DNA from: Succinatimonas hippei YIT 12066
Lineage (GTDB): Bacteria > Pseudomonadota > Gammaproteobacteria > Enterobacterales > Succinivibrionaceae
Direction: 5' to 3'
DNA: 62,373 bases
NCBI RefSeq assembly: GCF_000188195.1
Contig: NZ_GL830973.1
Span: 1-62,373, forward strand
Below are positions 36,277 through 44,566 of this stretch, one piece after another. A model generated the notes under the pieces. The model was not told where the DNA came from. It was given only the letters and a program-made list of their open reading frames with translations, and ran no database searches. Made by a program: the position numbers and the translations under genes. Position 1 is the stretch's first letter; each line of letters starts with the position of its first letter.

Positions 36277-37617
36277 TTATTTTTTAATTGTTGTTGATAA
36301 AGTTTTAGATTTTTTATTAATTGCAGAAAATTTATCCAAAATAAAACAGATTACGAATACGGTAAAGGAAGGCAGAAGCCATGCTAAATTCGAATCGTAT
36401 AAAGGAAGAATTTTAATGAGCGCTTCCGGGATGATATGAAAACCTGCACTGTTGCAGCCGTCAACCAGACCGAAAGCCAAGGATAATAGAGCCGGAGGAG
36501 CAATAACGCGTGCGGCATTATTAAAGAAGCTTGTAAAAAAACTTGCAAGAACAAGCACAATAAACATCGGATAAATAGTAATTAAAAAAGGTATTGATAC
36601 CTTAATTAGGTGAGTTAATCCAAGATTGGAAATAAGTGTCCCGAAAAGTGAAATAGCGATAACGTAGGTGCGATATTTTATTTTGGTGATTTTTGAAAAA
36701 TAGCTTGAACAGGCACAGGTTAATCCGATAGCTGTGACAAGGCATGCAACGATAATCAGAACACCCAAAAATATGTTGCCGGCAATACCGAAAGTCATAT
36801 TAACGTAAGCTGCAAGGACTTCCGCTCCGTTTGTAGATCCGTTCGCGATATTAAAAGACTCATTACCGAGCTTGAACAAGCATATATAAATGAAAAGCAA
36901 GCCTAGTCCGGCTATAGAGCCGGAGATAATTGCATAATGAGTTATTTTTTTACGATCGTTTATACCTCTTGAACGGATTGCATCGACAATCACGATGCCA
37001 AAAGCAAGCGAGGCTAAAGTGTCAAGTGTTAAATAACCGTTTATGACTCCTTGAGAGAAGGGTTCATTTACATATGGACCATTAGGTATTTCACTTACTC
37101 CTGCTTTAATGAACCAAGCCGTTAGACACAATATAAGTAAGGCAGAGATCTTGATCGGAGACAGAATTTTGCCGACGGTATCAAGAATTTTTGCAGGATA
37201 TAAAGCGAACAAAAAAGATATAGCGAAATAAATTACCGAATAAATAGGAAGGTAGGAGAGTGTATGAGTAAAGGGAGTTATTGCAAGTTCATAGGCTACA
37301 GTAGCAGTACGAGGAATGGCATAGAGAGGACCGATGCATAGGTAACATAAAACCGTCATGATAAGACCGAGCTTTATACCTATAGGAATTGTAATATACT
37401 GCAGAACTCCGCCTACGCGAGCTAATGCTATAGCGGCGATAACAGGAAGACCGACACCGGTTAGGATGAAACCTATTGCAGCCGGCAATACATGATCTCC
37501 TGCCTGCAAACCGATAAAAGGAGGGAAAATAATATTTCCGGCACCGACATATAAAGCAAAATTAGTCATGCCGAGCAAAATTATGTCTTTTAGGCTTAGT
37601 TTGGTCATAGTGTGCAT
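36277..37617 (-). CDS. brnQ: Branched-chain amino acid carrier (LIVCS family)
   Basis: A 446-residue sodium-coupled carrier for Leu, Ile and Val. It shows LKDIILLGMTNFALYVGAGN, IIFPPFIGLQAGDHVLPAA, GVGLPVIAAIALARVGG, and about 12 membrane helices, collinear with E. coli BrnQ (439). The start could be the first ATG (MHTMTK) or the one three codons in; neither has a strong ribosome site. Confidence 0.93.
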   Translation of the reverse strand: MHTMTKLSLKDIILLGMTNFALYVGAGNIIFPPFIGLQAGDHVLPAAIGFILTGVGLPVIAAIALARVGGVLQYITIPIGIKLGLIMTVLCYLCIGPLYAIPRTATVAYELAITPFTHTLSYLPIYSVIYFAISFLFALYPAKILDTVGKILSPIKISALLILCLTAWFIKAGVSEIPNGPYVNEPFSQGVINGYLTLDTLASLAFGIVIVDAIRSRGINDRKKITHYAIISGSIAGLGLLFIYICLFKLGNESFNIANGSTNGAEVLAAYVNMTFGIAGNIFLGVLIIVACLVTAIGLTCACSSYFSKITKIKYRTYVIAISLFGTLISNLGLTHLIKVSIPFLITIYPMFIVLVLASFFTSFFNNAARVIAPPALLSLAFGLVDGCNSAGFHIIPEALIKILPLYDSNLAWLLPSFTVFVICFILDKFSAINKKSKTLSTTIKK

Positions 37618-37741
37618 GAAAAATATTTAAGGTCGCGAGATTATGCCATAAAATAACGCATTTGCACTAAAAAAGTGAATTAATAAAGCAAAATATTGCA
37701 AAAATTCTAATGATAAAAACGGTATAGTTTTATAGATTTTT

Positions 37742-37773
37742 ATAAAAAAAAGCTCCTTAATTACTTAAGGAGC
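37742..37773 (-). terminator. Rho-independent terminator of ldhA
   Basis: On minus, GCTCCTTAA (37773-37765) and TTAAGGAGC (37760-37752) pair perfectly around GTAA and are followed by TTTTTTTTATA. Very strong. It lies about 65 bases after the ldhA stop. Confidence 0.92.
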
Positions 37774-37838
37774 AATGACTATGACTACGTCAAAAGAAGA
37801 CATCGCAAATGTCGATGTCAGAGGGCACATGAAAAACC

Positions 37839-38837
37839 TTAAATATTTTTTACCTCACAGCTTAACGGCTTTCCTTCAATGAATTCCTTAACGTTCTCTA
37901 AAGTACGCTCTGCAATATTGCTTACCGCTTCATGCGTAAAGAATGCCTGGTGTGAAGTGATTACGACGTTATTAAATGACAATAACCTTGCCAGTTTATC
38001 ATCATCGATTATATTGTCGGAATTGTCGTCGTAGAAGTAGTTGGCTTCTTCTTCGTATACATCAAGACCGGCAGCTCCGATCTTATGTTGTTTTAATCCC
38101 TCAATAAGAGCCTCAGAGTCAATAAGCTTTCCACGACCGGTATTAATGAGCATTACTCCCGGTTTCATTTTAGCTATTGAACTTTCATTGATGATATAGG
38201 TGGTATCTTCAGTAAGAGGACAATGCAAGGAAATAATATCTGATTTTTCAAAAATTTCATTCAAATCAGTATAGCGAAAATGGTTGTTTTTAGCGTACTC
38301 CAGATCGGGATATAGGTCATAAGCTAAGACATCAATATCAAATCCCTGAAGTATTTTAATTAATTTCTTAGCTACTTTTCCGGTACCGATGATACCGGCA
38401 GTCTTGCCGTGCATATCAAATCCCATCAAGCCGTGCAAAGAAAAGTTTCCGTCTTTGGTACGAAGATAGGCGCGATGAATTTTACGATTTAATGTTAGGA
38501 TAAGGGCACATGCATGTTCAGCTACTGCATAAGGTGAATAAGCCGGGACGCGTACGACCTTTATGCCGTATTGTGCTGCTGCATTTAAATCAACATTATT
38601 AAAACCGGCGCAGCGCAAAGCTATAAGTTTAACGCCGATACGGGAAAATTCTTCAATAACTTTTCTATCGGCAAAGTCATTTACGAAAAGACATACGATC
38701 TCAGCTCCTTGAGCAAGGGCAGTGGTGTGTATATTTAAGTGTGCACGTTGAAAAACACATTCAAATCCAAAATTCTTATTGGCTCTGGTAAAAAACTCAA
38801 TATCGTATGAGTGAACACCATAAAATACAATCTTCAT
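37839..38837 (-). CDS. ldhA: D-lactate dehydrogenase (fermentative)
   Basis: A 332-residue D-2-hydroxyacid dehydrogenase (E. coli LdhA 329) reducing pyruvate to D-lactate with NADH. It aligns throughout: VCLFVNDFADR, LIALRCAGFNNVDL, VRVPAYSPYAVAEHA, NAD-binding GIIGTGKVAKKL, catalytic Arg in NTGRGKLIDS, Glu in DVYEEEANYF, and the active His in SHQAFFTHEA. I use ATG 38837 (MKIVFY), 7 bases after AAGGA, rather than the ATG 18 bases upstream. An AT-rich control region with two palindromes lies upstream. Confidence 0.94.
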   Translation of the reverse strand: MKIVFYGVHSYDIEFFTRANKNFGFECVFQRAHLNIHTTALAQGAEIVCLFVNDFADRKVIEEFSRIGVKLIALRCAGFNNVDLNAAAQYGIKVVRVPAYSPYAVAEHACALILTLNRKIHRAYLRTKDGNFSLHGLMGFDMHGKTAGIIGTGKVAKKLIKILQGFDIDVLAYDLYPDLEYAKNNHFRYTDLNEIFEKSDIISLHCPLTEDTTYIINESSIAKMKPGVMLINTGRGKLIDSEALIEGLKQHKIGAAGLDVYEEEANYFYDDNSDNIIDDDKLARLLSFNNVVITSHQAFFTHEAVSNIAERTLENVKEFIEGKPLSCEVKNI

Positions 38838-38919
38838 AAAGAATCCTTGTCTCAAGACATCAGATCTATTTGTTCGTTGCTAGTAATTTTTAAGTATATT
38901 TAAATTTAAAAACATGATG

Positions 38920-38938
38920 TTTATCACGTTTTGATAAA
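38920..38938 (-). promoter_or_regulatory. Inverted repeat in the ldhA control region
   Basis: TTTATCA-CGTTT-TGATAAA reads as a 7-5-7 palindrome. On minus a TATACT hexamer (38893-38898) lies downstream, so the repeat centre would sit near -43, a typical activator position. The TGAT/ATCA halves are in the opposite order to an FNR site. The regulator is unknown. Confidence 0.45.
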
Positions 38939-38947
38939 TTAATTTTT

Positions 38948-38963
38948 ATGCAAACGTTTGCAT
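38948..38963 (-). promoter_or_regulatory. LacI/PurR-type operator upstream of ldhA
   Basis: ATGCAAACGTTTGCAT is a perfect 16-base palindrome with the central AAACGTTT core of PurR and other LacI-family operators (PurR consensus ACGCAAACGTTTTCGT). It lies about 111 bases upstream of the ldhA start. No lacI-family regulator gene is in the window. Confidence 0.6.
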
Positions 38964-39103
38964 TTAAAAATAATTAAATCAATGGAAGATTATGATAAAA
39001 ACATACGTTGTATGGAAGATAAAAGAAAAAGAAGATAAATATTTTGTTTTTTACAAAAACTTATTCTTTATTGGAAAATCTACCAAAATAGATCTGATGA
39101 TTT

Positions 39104-39133
39104 AATAAAAAAATGCCTGAAAAAATCAGGCAT
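39104..39133 (-). terminator. Rho-independent terminator of trpDCFBA
   Basis: On minus, ATGCCTGA (39133-39126) and TCAGGCAT (39120-39113) pair around TTTTT and are followed by TTTTTTATT. It lies 27 bases after the trpA stop. Confidence 0.9.
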
Positions 39134-39159
39134 AAAGTAAAAATACGGTTTTTAAAAAA

Positions 39160-39975
39160 TTATTTTTTAGTTGCAGCTTTCATTGCTTTGACATAGCTTT
39201 CTATTTCTGAAAGCATTTTGCCTTTATCGTGAAGATTATTTTCAATAATTTTGACAACTGCTGATCCTGCAATTGCTCCGTCGGCTCCGGCCTCCAGAGC
39301 TTCCTTAACATGATCCGGAGTCGAAATGCCGAAACCTAAAAGAGCAGGAGCTGCATTGTCTTCTTTTAATTTTCTAAGCATCTCTTTAGGTTTTCCTAAA
39401 GCATTATCTGTTCCTGTAATACCGTAGCGTGATAATGCGTAAGTATATCCTTGGGATAGCTCTGCTATTTTCTTTAATACAGCGTCAGAAGCGTTAGGCG
39501 GAGCTATTAAAATTAAATCAATATCGGCATCATTTGCGGCTTTTAAAAAGTTATGCTGTTTATTGACCATTTCGACCGGGATGTCGGCAAGAAGAACGGC
39601 ATCAACTCCTGCATTTGCAGCATCACGGTAGAATTTTTCCAGACCGCGAACAATAGCAATATTTGAATAACATAAAATTGAGATCGGCAGCTTGCTATAC
39701 TCTGCTCTGATTTTTGATATAAGCTTAAAGCATTTATCAAGAGAGGCTCCGCTTGATAATGCGCGTTTATCCGCAAGTTGAATAGTAACGCCGTCAGCGC
39801 AGGGATCAGAAAAAGGGATGCCCAGCTCCAGTCCGTCAGCTCCTGCATTAACCAGGGTTTTTAAAATATCAAAGGAGATATCAAAATTAGGATCACATAA
39901 AGTTACAAAAGGAACAAAAGCCCCTTCATCTGCTTGTTTTAAACGTTTAAAGCACTCTGTAAAACGATCGGTCAT
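39160..39975 (-). CDS. trpA: Tryptophan synthase alpha chain
   Basis: A 271-residue TIM barrel that cleaves indole-3-glycerol phosphate and channels indole to TrpB. Catalytic Glu lies in LELGIPFSDP (about 48) and Asp in DPCADGVTIQ (about 59). The phosphate site is GFGISTPDHVKE and AIAGSAVVKII. I start at MTDRFTE (39975), behind AAGGAG. The longer upstream reading frame lies within trpB in another frame. Last gene of the second trp transcript, 10 bases after trpB. Confidence 0.96.
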   Translation of the reverse strand: MTDRFTECFKRLKQADEGAFVPFVTLCDPNFDISFDILKTLVNAGADGLELGIPFSDPCADGVTIQLADKRALSSGASLDKCFKLISKIRAEYSKLPISILCYSNIAIVRGLEKFYRDAANAGVDAVLLADIPVEMVNKQHNFLKAANDADIDLILIAPPNASDAVLKKIAELSQGYTYALSRYGITGTDNALGKPKEMLRKLKEDNAAPALLGFGISTPDHVKEALEAGADGAIAGSAVVKIIENNLHDKGKMLSEIESYVKAMKAATKK

Positions 39976-39985
39976 TTTGCTCTCC

Positions 39986-41227
39986 TTATAATAAATCTTT
40001 GTTGCCGGCGATTTTTTCGATGATGATATTGCCGTGCTCATCGATACAGCCTTTTTGTTCAAGAATATCATTAACGCTGAAAATGTCTTTATCGCCGCGT
40101 CCTGAGAGATTTACGACAAAAAGCTGTTCTTTGTCAGGGTATTTTCGAATCATTTTAATGGCATAAGCTAAAGCATGAGATGATTCAAGAGCAGGAATAA
40201 TTCCTTCGTGGCGGCTTAAAAGAGAAAAAGCTTCAAGAGCCTCTTCATCCGTAACGGAAACATAGTTTACGCGGCCGATATCTTTTAAATAAGCATGCTG
40301 CGGACCGACTGACGGAAAATCAAGACCTGCAGAAACTGTGTATGATTCATTTATTTGTCCGTCCTCATTTTGCAGATTATATGAATAAGCTCCGAAAAAT
40401 ATGCCTTCGGATCCTTTTTCTAAAGTTGCACCGTGGAAATCGGTATCAAGTCCTTTACCGGCCGGTTCTACGCCATAAAGAGGAACATCCGTATCAAGAA
40501 AATCTGTAAACATGCCGATAGCATTTGATCCGCCGCCGACACAAGCAAAAACAGCATCAGGATCTCTTCCCTCAAATTCGCGGATTTGCTTGCGTGTTTC
40601 AATGCCGATTATCTTTTGAAATTCTCTAACTATTGTCGGAAAAGGATGCGGACCTGCAGCGGTTCCTATCATGTAATGAGTATGCTCGAAATTTGCGGCA
40701 TAATCGCGCAGGGCCTCATTACAAGCATCTTTTAAAGTACCGGATCCTGATTTTACTTCTTTTACTTCAGCTCCCATAAGGCGCATTCTGAAAACATTGG
40801 GTTTTTGACGCTTGGCATCAACGACACCCATATAAATGGTGCACTTAAAGCCCATTAAGGCACAAATTAAAGCCGTTGCGACACCGTGCTGACCGGCTCC
40901 GGTTTCGGCGATAATACGAGTTTTTCCCATTCTTTTGGCCAAAAGCGCCTGCCCTAGGACCTGATTGGTTTTATGAGCTCCGCCGTGCAGTAAATCTTCG
41001 CGTTTAAGGTACAGCTTGGTTTTAGTTCCGCGCGTTAAATTTTTACAAAGAGTAAGAGCAGTAGGGCGGCCGGCATAATTTTTAAGAAGATTGTTTAGCT
41101 CATTTATAAATTCAGGATCTTTTCTTGCCGTAACGAAAGCCTCTTCGAGTTCATCTAAAGCAGGAATTAACACTTCAGGTACGTACATACCACCGAATTT
41201 ACCGAAAAAAGGATCTAGACGAGACAT
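39986..41227 (-). CDS. trpB: Tryptophan synthase beta chain
   Basis: A 413-residue PLP enzyme that joins indole and serine. The PLP lysine lies in [13 protein letters not shown] (about 88), the catalytic region in [13 protein letters not shown], the phosphate loop in [12 protein letters not shown], and the C-terminal serine site in [11 protein letters not shown]. It is slightly longer than E. coli TrpB (397). It is 3 bases from trpCF, with ATG after AGGAGTAAC. Confidence 0.97.
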   Translation of the reverse strand: MSRLDPFFGKFGGMYVPEVLIPALDELEEAFVTARKDPEFINELNNLLKNYAGRPTALTLCKNLTRGTKTKLYLKREDLLHGGAHKTNQVLGQALLAKRMGKTRIIAETGAGQHGVATALICALMGFKCTIYMGVVDAKRQKPNVFRMRLMGAEVKEVKSGSGTLKDACNEALRDYAANFEHTHYMIGTAAGPHPFPTIVREFQKIIGIETRKQIREFEGRDPDAVFACVGGGSNAIGMFTDFLDTDVPLYGVEPAGKGLDTDFHGATLEKGSEGIFFGAYSYNLQNEDGQINESYTVSAGLDFPSVGPQHAYLKDIGRVNYVSVTDEEALEAFSLLSRHEGIIPALESSHALAYAIKMIRKYPDKEQLFVVNLSGRGDKDIFSVNDILEQKGCIDEHGNIIIEKIAGNKDLL

Positions 41228-41230
41228 TTG

Positions 41231-42691
41231 TTACTCCTTGATTTCATTAATTCTGTCAAAAAGTTTGCGGGTTAATTCAGGATCTTTTTTCCCCGGTGCC
41301 GATTCCAAGCAGGAATTACAGTCGATTCCGCAAAAATTAAGAGTAAGTATTGAAGCTATATTTGAAGGTCCGATTCCGCCTGAAATAATAGTTTTATCTT
41401 TATTGATAAAATCAGGAATAAGACTTTTATCAAATTCTTTACCGCTTCCGGGATTTTTACTGTCTAAAAGAAGAAGATCAGCTTTTGCCACGTATTCCTT
41501 AAACAGCAGATAATCCTCATTGTTTAAGCTTTCACTCATACCTAAAGCTTTAATGATTGTAAGCTTTGGACATTTTTCGTGCAAAGTCTTTATATACTCG
41601 GGACTTTCTTTTCCGTGCAATTGCACAAATTTGAGGCAAAGTTTAGTAACAATTTCGACAACAGTGTCGAGATCGGCATCCTTAAATACTCCACAAAAGT
41701 TGATTTTACTTTTATATATCGGATTTAAAGCCAATTTTGCAGCTCGATCCAAATTGATGCAGCGAGGTGATTGTGGAGCAAAAATTAAGCCGGCAAGAGA
41801 AAATTTATTGTTTATTGCCGTTTCAATTCCGGCTTTATCCGTTAAACCGCAAAGTTTGTTAAAGCCGTATAGAAGTGAATTTGCTTTAAGCTCTATATCT
41901 ATTTCAGAGCATAGGGCAGATCCTATTAAAAAGTTTTTAATAGGCAGCATGTTGACTATATCCCGATGGGTTTTAATACCGGATTCGCTGATTACAACAG
42001 TATCTTTTGGAAATAAGGGGTAAAGCTTTTTGGCGTTATTTAAGTCTATGGTTAAAGTGTGCAAATTACGGTTATTGATTCCGATAATATCTATATGATG
42101 TTCAACGGCAAATTTCGCTTCGGCTTCGTTAGCCACTTCGGTAAGGACATCAAGATTTAATTCTTTGGCAAAATTATATAATTCTAAAAACTTATCAAAG
42201 GTCAGGACGCTTAACATTAAAAGAACAGCATCGGCTCCGATCTTTTTTGCAATTTCTATCTGCTCTTTGGCAATAATAAAATCTTTGCATAAAATTGGTT
42301 TTTCAGTAAGTTTACGGACTTGCTTTAAATATTCAAATGATCCTTTAAAGAAAAATTCTTCCGTAAGAACCGATATCTCATCAGCACGATCGTTATAGCA
42401 GGATACGATTTTTTCAAGATTAAAATCGGGACAAAAATCTCCAAGACTTGGTGAAGATTTTTTACACTCTAAAATAAAGTGGCGCTTATTACCTTGGAGG
42501 GCGCGCTTAAATTCGTGCGGTTTGCGCTCAATAAATGATTCACTGGTTAAAGAATGGTTATAATCTTTAATTGCAGTGATATTTTCTACCTTTTTGTTGA
42601 TAATCGTGGCTAAGACGGTATTATCAAGACTTTCTATATTAAGACCGCTGTATTTAAGAGCAGCGGCGCTTAATTTTTGTGCCTGCAACAT
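41231..42691 (-). CDS. trpCF: Bifunctional indole-3-glycerol-phosphate synthase / PRA isomerase
   Basis: 486 residues. About 1-258 is IGPS: FILECKKSSPSLG (catalytic Lys), ISVLTEEFFFKGS, PILCKDFIIAKEQI, ADAVLLMLSVL, IGINNRNL, ISESGI. About 262-486 is PRAI: CGLTDKAGIETAI, FVQLHGKESPEYI, LLLDSKNPGSGKEFD, ISGGIGPSNIASI. This is the enteric-type fusion. I begin at ATG 42691 (MLQAQK), one base after the trpD stop and behind GAGG, which lies inside the end of trpD. Confidence 0.95.
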   Translation of the reverse strand: MLQAQKLSAAALKYSGLNIESLDNTVLATIINKKVENITAIKDYNHSLTSESFIERKPHEFKRALQGNKRHFILECKKSSPSLGDFCPDFNLEKIVSCYNDRADEISVLTEEFFFKGSFEYLKQVRKLTEKPILCKDFIIAKEQIEIAKKIGADAVLLMLSVLTFDKFLELYNFAKELNLDVLTEVANEAEAKFAVEHHIDIIGINNRNLHTLTIDLNNAKKLYPLFPKDTVVISESGIKTHRDIVNMLPIKNFLIGSALCSEIDIELKANSLLYGFNKLCGLTDKAGIETAINNKFSLAGLIFAPQSPRCINLDRAAKLALNPIYKSKINFCGVFKDADLDTVVEIVTKLCLKFVQLHGKESPEYIKTLHEKCPKLTIIKALGMSESLNNEDYLLFKEYVAKADLLLLDSKNPGSGKEFDKSLIPDFINKDKTIISGGIGPSNIASILTLNFCGIDCNSCLESAPGKKDPELTRKLFDRINEIKE

Positions 42692-42692
42692 C

Positions 42693-43709
42693 TTATTTTT
42701 CCTCGTTATAAGAGCGTAAGCTGTAAAGCTTCTTAATACCGATTCCGGATTTAATTGCCGCAAGTGCCATATCATAGCCCTCTTTAAAAGAACTTACACG
42801 GTTAGCAAGATACAGCAGTGCAGATGTGTTTACGGCAATGGCTGCATTTTGTGCGGCGGTTCCTTTACCTTGAAGAATGTTTAATGCAATAGTTGCATTA
42901 TCTTCAGGACTTCCGCCTTTTAGATCTTCTTGGGTATATTCATCGGTTATTCCGAAAGTTTCTTTGGTCATAAAACCGGTAATCACTGTACCGTCTTCTT
43001 TAAGTTCGGCATAATGAGTAATTCCGAAAGGAGCTATTTCATCCATTCCGTTGCCGTTTACGCATAAAGCTCTTTTTATTCCGGTTTTATATAAAGTTTT
43101 GGCCATTAATGGTAATAGTTCTTTATCATAAACACCTAAAAGTTCGTAATCAGGATGTGCTGGGTTGGTCAGCGGTCCTAATAGATTGAAAATAGTTCTG
43201 GTTTGAAGGCTTTGACGTACCGGCGCAGCAAATTTCATTGCTTTATGATAAGTTTGCGCAAACATAAAGGCAAAACCTTCTTTTAACAAAAGGGAAGCAC
43301 TTAAATCAGGGGATAAATTTAAGTTATATCCTAAGGCTTTTAACAAGTCGGAGGCACCGGTTTTAGATGAAACGGCACGGTTGCCGTGTTTTGCTATGTA
43401 AAGCCCTAAGCAGGAAGCGATAATAGCACTTAACGTTGAAATGTTTATGGTATTAAGGCAATCGCCGCCGGTTCCGACAATTTCACCGATTTTAATTTGC
43501 GGACGAGGAAATTTTTCAGCAGCATCAAGCATGGCAAGAGCAGCACCGGCTATTTCGTCTTGATTTTCACCTTTAATTTTTAGAGCGGTAACAAGTGAGC
43601 TTAATTGGGCTTCGTTAAGTCTGCCTTTGAAGATTTCCGCAAAAACGTCACGACTTTCAGTTTCGCTTAATGAGTTGCCTTGATAGAGTTTATTAAACTG
43701 ATTTAACAT
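42693..43709 (-). CDS. trpD: Anthranilate phosphoribosyltransferase
   Basis: A 338-residue free-standing TrpD, not fused to TrpG as in E. coli. PRPP and anthranilate sites are clear: GTGGDCLNTINISTLSAIIA, KHGNRAVSSKTGASDLLKAL, and FNLLGPLTNPAHP. First structural gene of the second trp transcript. Its ribosome site AAGAGGG, 8 bases before ATG, can be sequestered by upstream sequence (separate entry). An attenuator with its own leader peptide precedes it. Confidence 0.96.
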   Translation of the reverse strand: MLNQFNKLYQGNSLSETESRDVFAEIFKGRLNEAQLSSLVTALKIKGENQDEIAGAALAMLDAAEKFPRPQIKIGEIVGTGGDCLNTINISTLSAIIASCLGLYIAKHGNRAVSSKTGASDLLKALGYNLNLSPDLSASLLLKEGFAFMFAQTYHKAMKFAAPVRQSLQTRTIFNLLGPLTNPAHPDYELLGVYDKELLPLMAKTLYKTGIKRALCVNGNGMDEIAPFGITHYAELKEDGTVITGFMTKETFGITDEYTQEDLKGGSPEDNATIALNILQGKGTAAQNAAIAVNTSALLYLANRVSSFKEGYDMALAAIKSGIGIKKLYSLRSYNEEK

Positions 43710-43717
43710 TTTTATAT

Positions 43718-43782
43718 CCCTCTTAAAATTTTTTTATTTCTGATCTTATTAAGAGGGCTCGAGGTTTAGGTCTTGCCCTCTT
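43718..43782 (-). promoter_or_regulatory. Alternative hairpins around the trpD ribosome-binding site
   Basis: On minus, CCCTCTTAA (43757-43749) can pair over 9 bases with TTAAGAGGG (43726-43718), which is the trpD Shine-Dalgarno. The same CCCTCTT can instead pair with AAGAGGG (43782-43776) just upstream, in the 8-base stem AAGAGGGC/GCCCTCTT. The two pairings exclude each other, so trpD translation could switch. Inferred from sequence only. Confidence 0.5.
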
Positions 43783-43805
43783 GTTTCAAGCGGGCTCCAG
43801 ACCAT

Positions 43806-43867
43806 AAAAAAACCCGCTTACTGCGGGTTCTTATATGAAGTTTTTTGCTCAAACACAAAGACCCCGC
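43806..43867 (-). terminator. trpD attenuator: antiterminator and terminator segments
   Basis: On minus the terminator is AACCCGC (43829-43823), loop AGTAA, GCGGGTT (43817-43811), then seven T. The competing antiterminator pairs GCGGGGTCTT (43867-43858) with AAGAACCCGC (43832-43823), 9 of 10. The first hairpin, CCTCGC (43879-43874) with GCGGGG (43867-43862), sits just after the leader's Trp codons and would block the antiterminator. Confidence 0.85.
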
Positions 43868-43914
43868 TATATTGCGAGGCGCCACCACTTGTTTGAACGA
43901 TTTAAAAACTTCAT
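43867..43914 (-). CDS. trpL: Tryptophan leader peptide of the trpDCFBA transcript
   Basis: A 15-codon frame encoding MKFLNRSNKWWRLAI with adjacent Trp codons (TGG TGG) at positions 10-11. ATG is at 43914 behind GAGG and the stop is TAG at 43867. Ribosome stalling at the Trp codons would cover CCTCGC and free the downstream GCGGGG to form the antiterminator. The core TGGTGGC.CCTCGCA is shared with the second leader upstream of trpE, so the two attenuators appear to be related copies. Confidence 0.88.
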   Translation of the reverse strand: MKFLNRSNKWWRLAI

Positions 43915-44121
43915 TTAAAAATTCCTCAAAAATGTTTTTCTTAAAGGTAATACAAATAAACATTAAAAGAAAGAATTTTTTATAAATTTTTTTATAGGAT
44001 AAATAAAAAACAGATAACCTTTTGATTATAAAGAGGTTAATACTATGGCGTTTTTGGTGCAATTTGTTAAGTAAACAGGCATTAAAGTTAATTACAAGAC
44101 AAATTCAGACATTTTCATGTC

Positions 44122-44425
44122 TTAAAAGTTCTGTTTTCTTAGTATTTTGTTTGAATATCCGTTAAGTGTACCGCTGAATCCTATAACTCTATGGATGGGG
44201 ATGATAATAGAAATGAATTTACAGATTACCGCTCCTACTATTGCTTGCGGTTACATGTTCTTTAATTGTTCTGCAGATGAAAGTCTTCTTACTGTTTGTC
44301 TGCATGTATTTAGCTCACTGAAACCGGTTTCAAGCAGTATTGTATAAACACTTTTTCTAAATTTATTATCATCAAGCTTTAATTTGTGAAGAGCAAAATG
44401 CTGATATTTTTTAATAATCGTTTAA
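44122..44425 (-). pseudogene. ogt: Decayed methylated-DNA--cysteine methyltransferase (ogt), C-terminal half
   Basis: On minus one frame reads KKYQHFALHKLKLDDNKF, RKSVYTILLETGFSEL, then past an in-frame TAA QAIVGAVICKFISIIIPIHR and VIGFSGTLNGYSNKILRK. This follows Ogt/MGMT in order (FRKSVYxxLLxIPYGE, RAVGxAxxxNPISIIIPCHRVIGxxGxLTGY). The active cysteine of PCHRV is Ile here (PIHRV), so it cannot repair alkylated DNA. No intact start is seen; a TAA precedes the conserved part. Confidence 0.85.
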
Positions 44426-44449
44426 AAAGTTTTACGTCTGTGTTTAAGT

Positions 44450-44493
44450 AAATAAAACCAAGCGGACTTTTATGAAAATAAAATAGTCCGCTT
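44450..44493 (-). terminator. Hairpin terminator of the acidic-protein gene
   Basis: AAGCGGACT (44460-44468) and AGTCCGCTT (44485-44493) pair fully around a 16-base AT loop. On minus, GGTTTTATTT follows. It lies about 70 bases after the stop of the acidic-protein gene. Confidence 0.6.
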
Positions 44494-44566
44494 AAAACAA
44501 ATAGTTAATTATCAACAATTAATAGAGCCGATATTTTGTCAGCTTGGGAGCAAGGTAATTTTTTAA

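Noticed and set aside
38920-38938. FNR site upstream of ldhA
   Set aside because: The half-sites are ATCA-N5-TGAT, the reverse order of TTGAT-N4-ATCAA, so it is listed only as an unknown palindrome.
39976-40071. Longer trpA start reading into trpB
   Set aside because: The extra 32 codons lie out of frame inside trpB; ATG 39975 has AAGGAG and the normal TrpA N-terminus.
44147-44347. 66-codon plus-strand frame as a gene
   Set aside because: It is the antisense shadow of the ogt remnant on minus.
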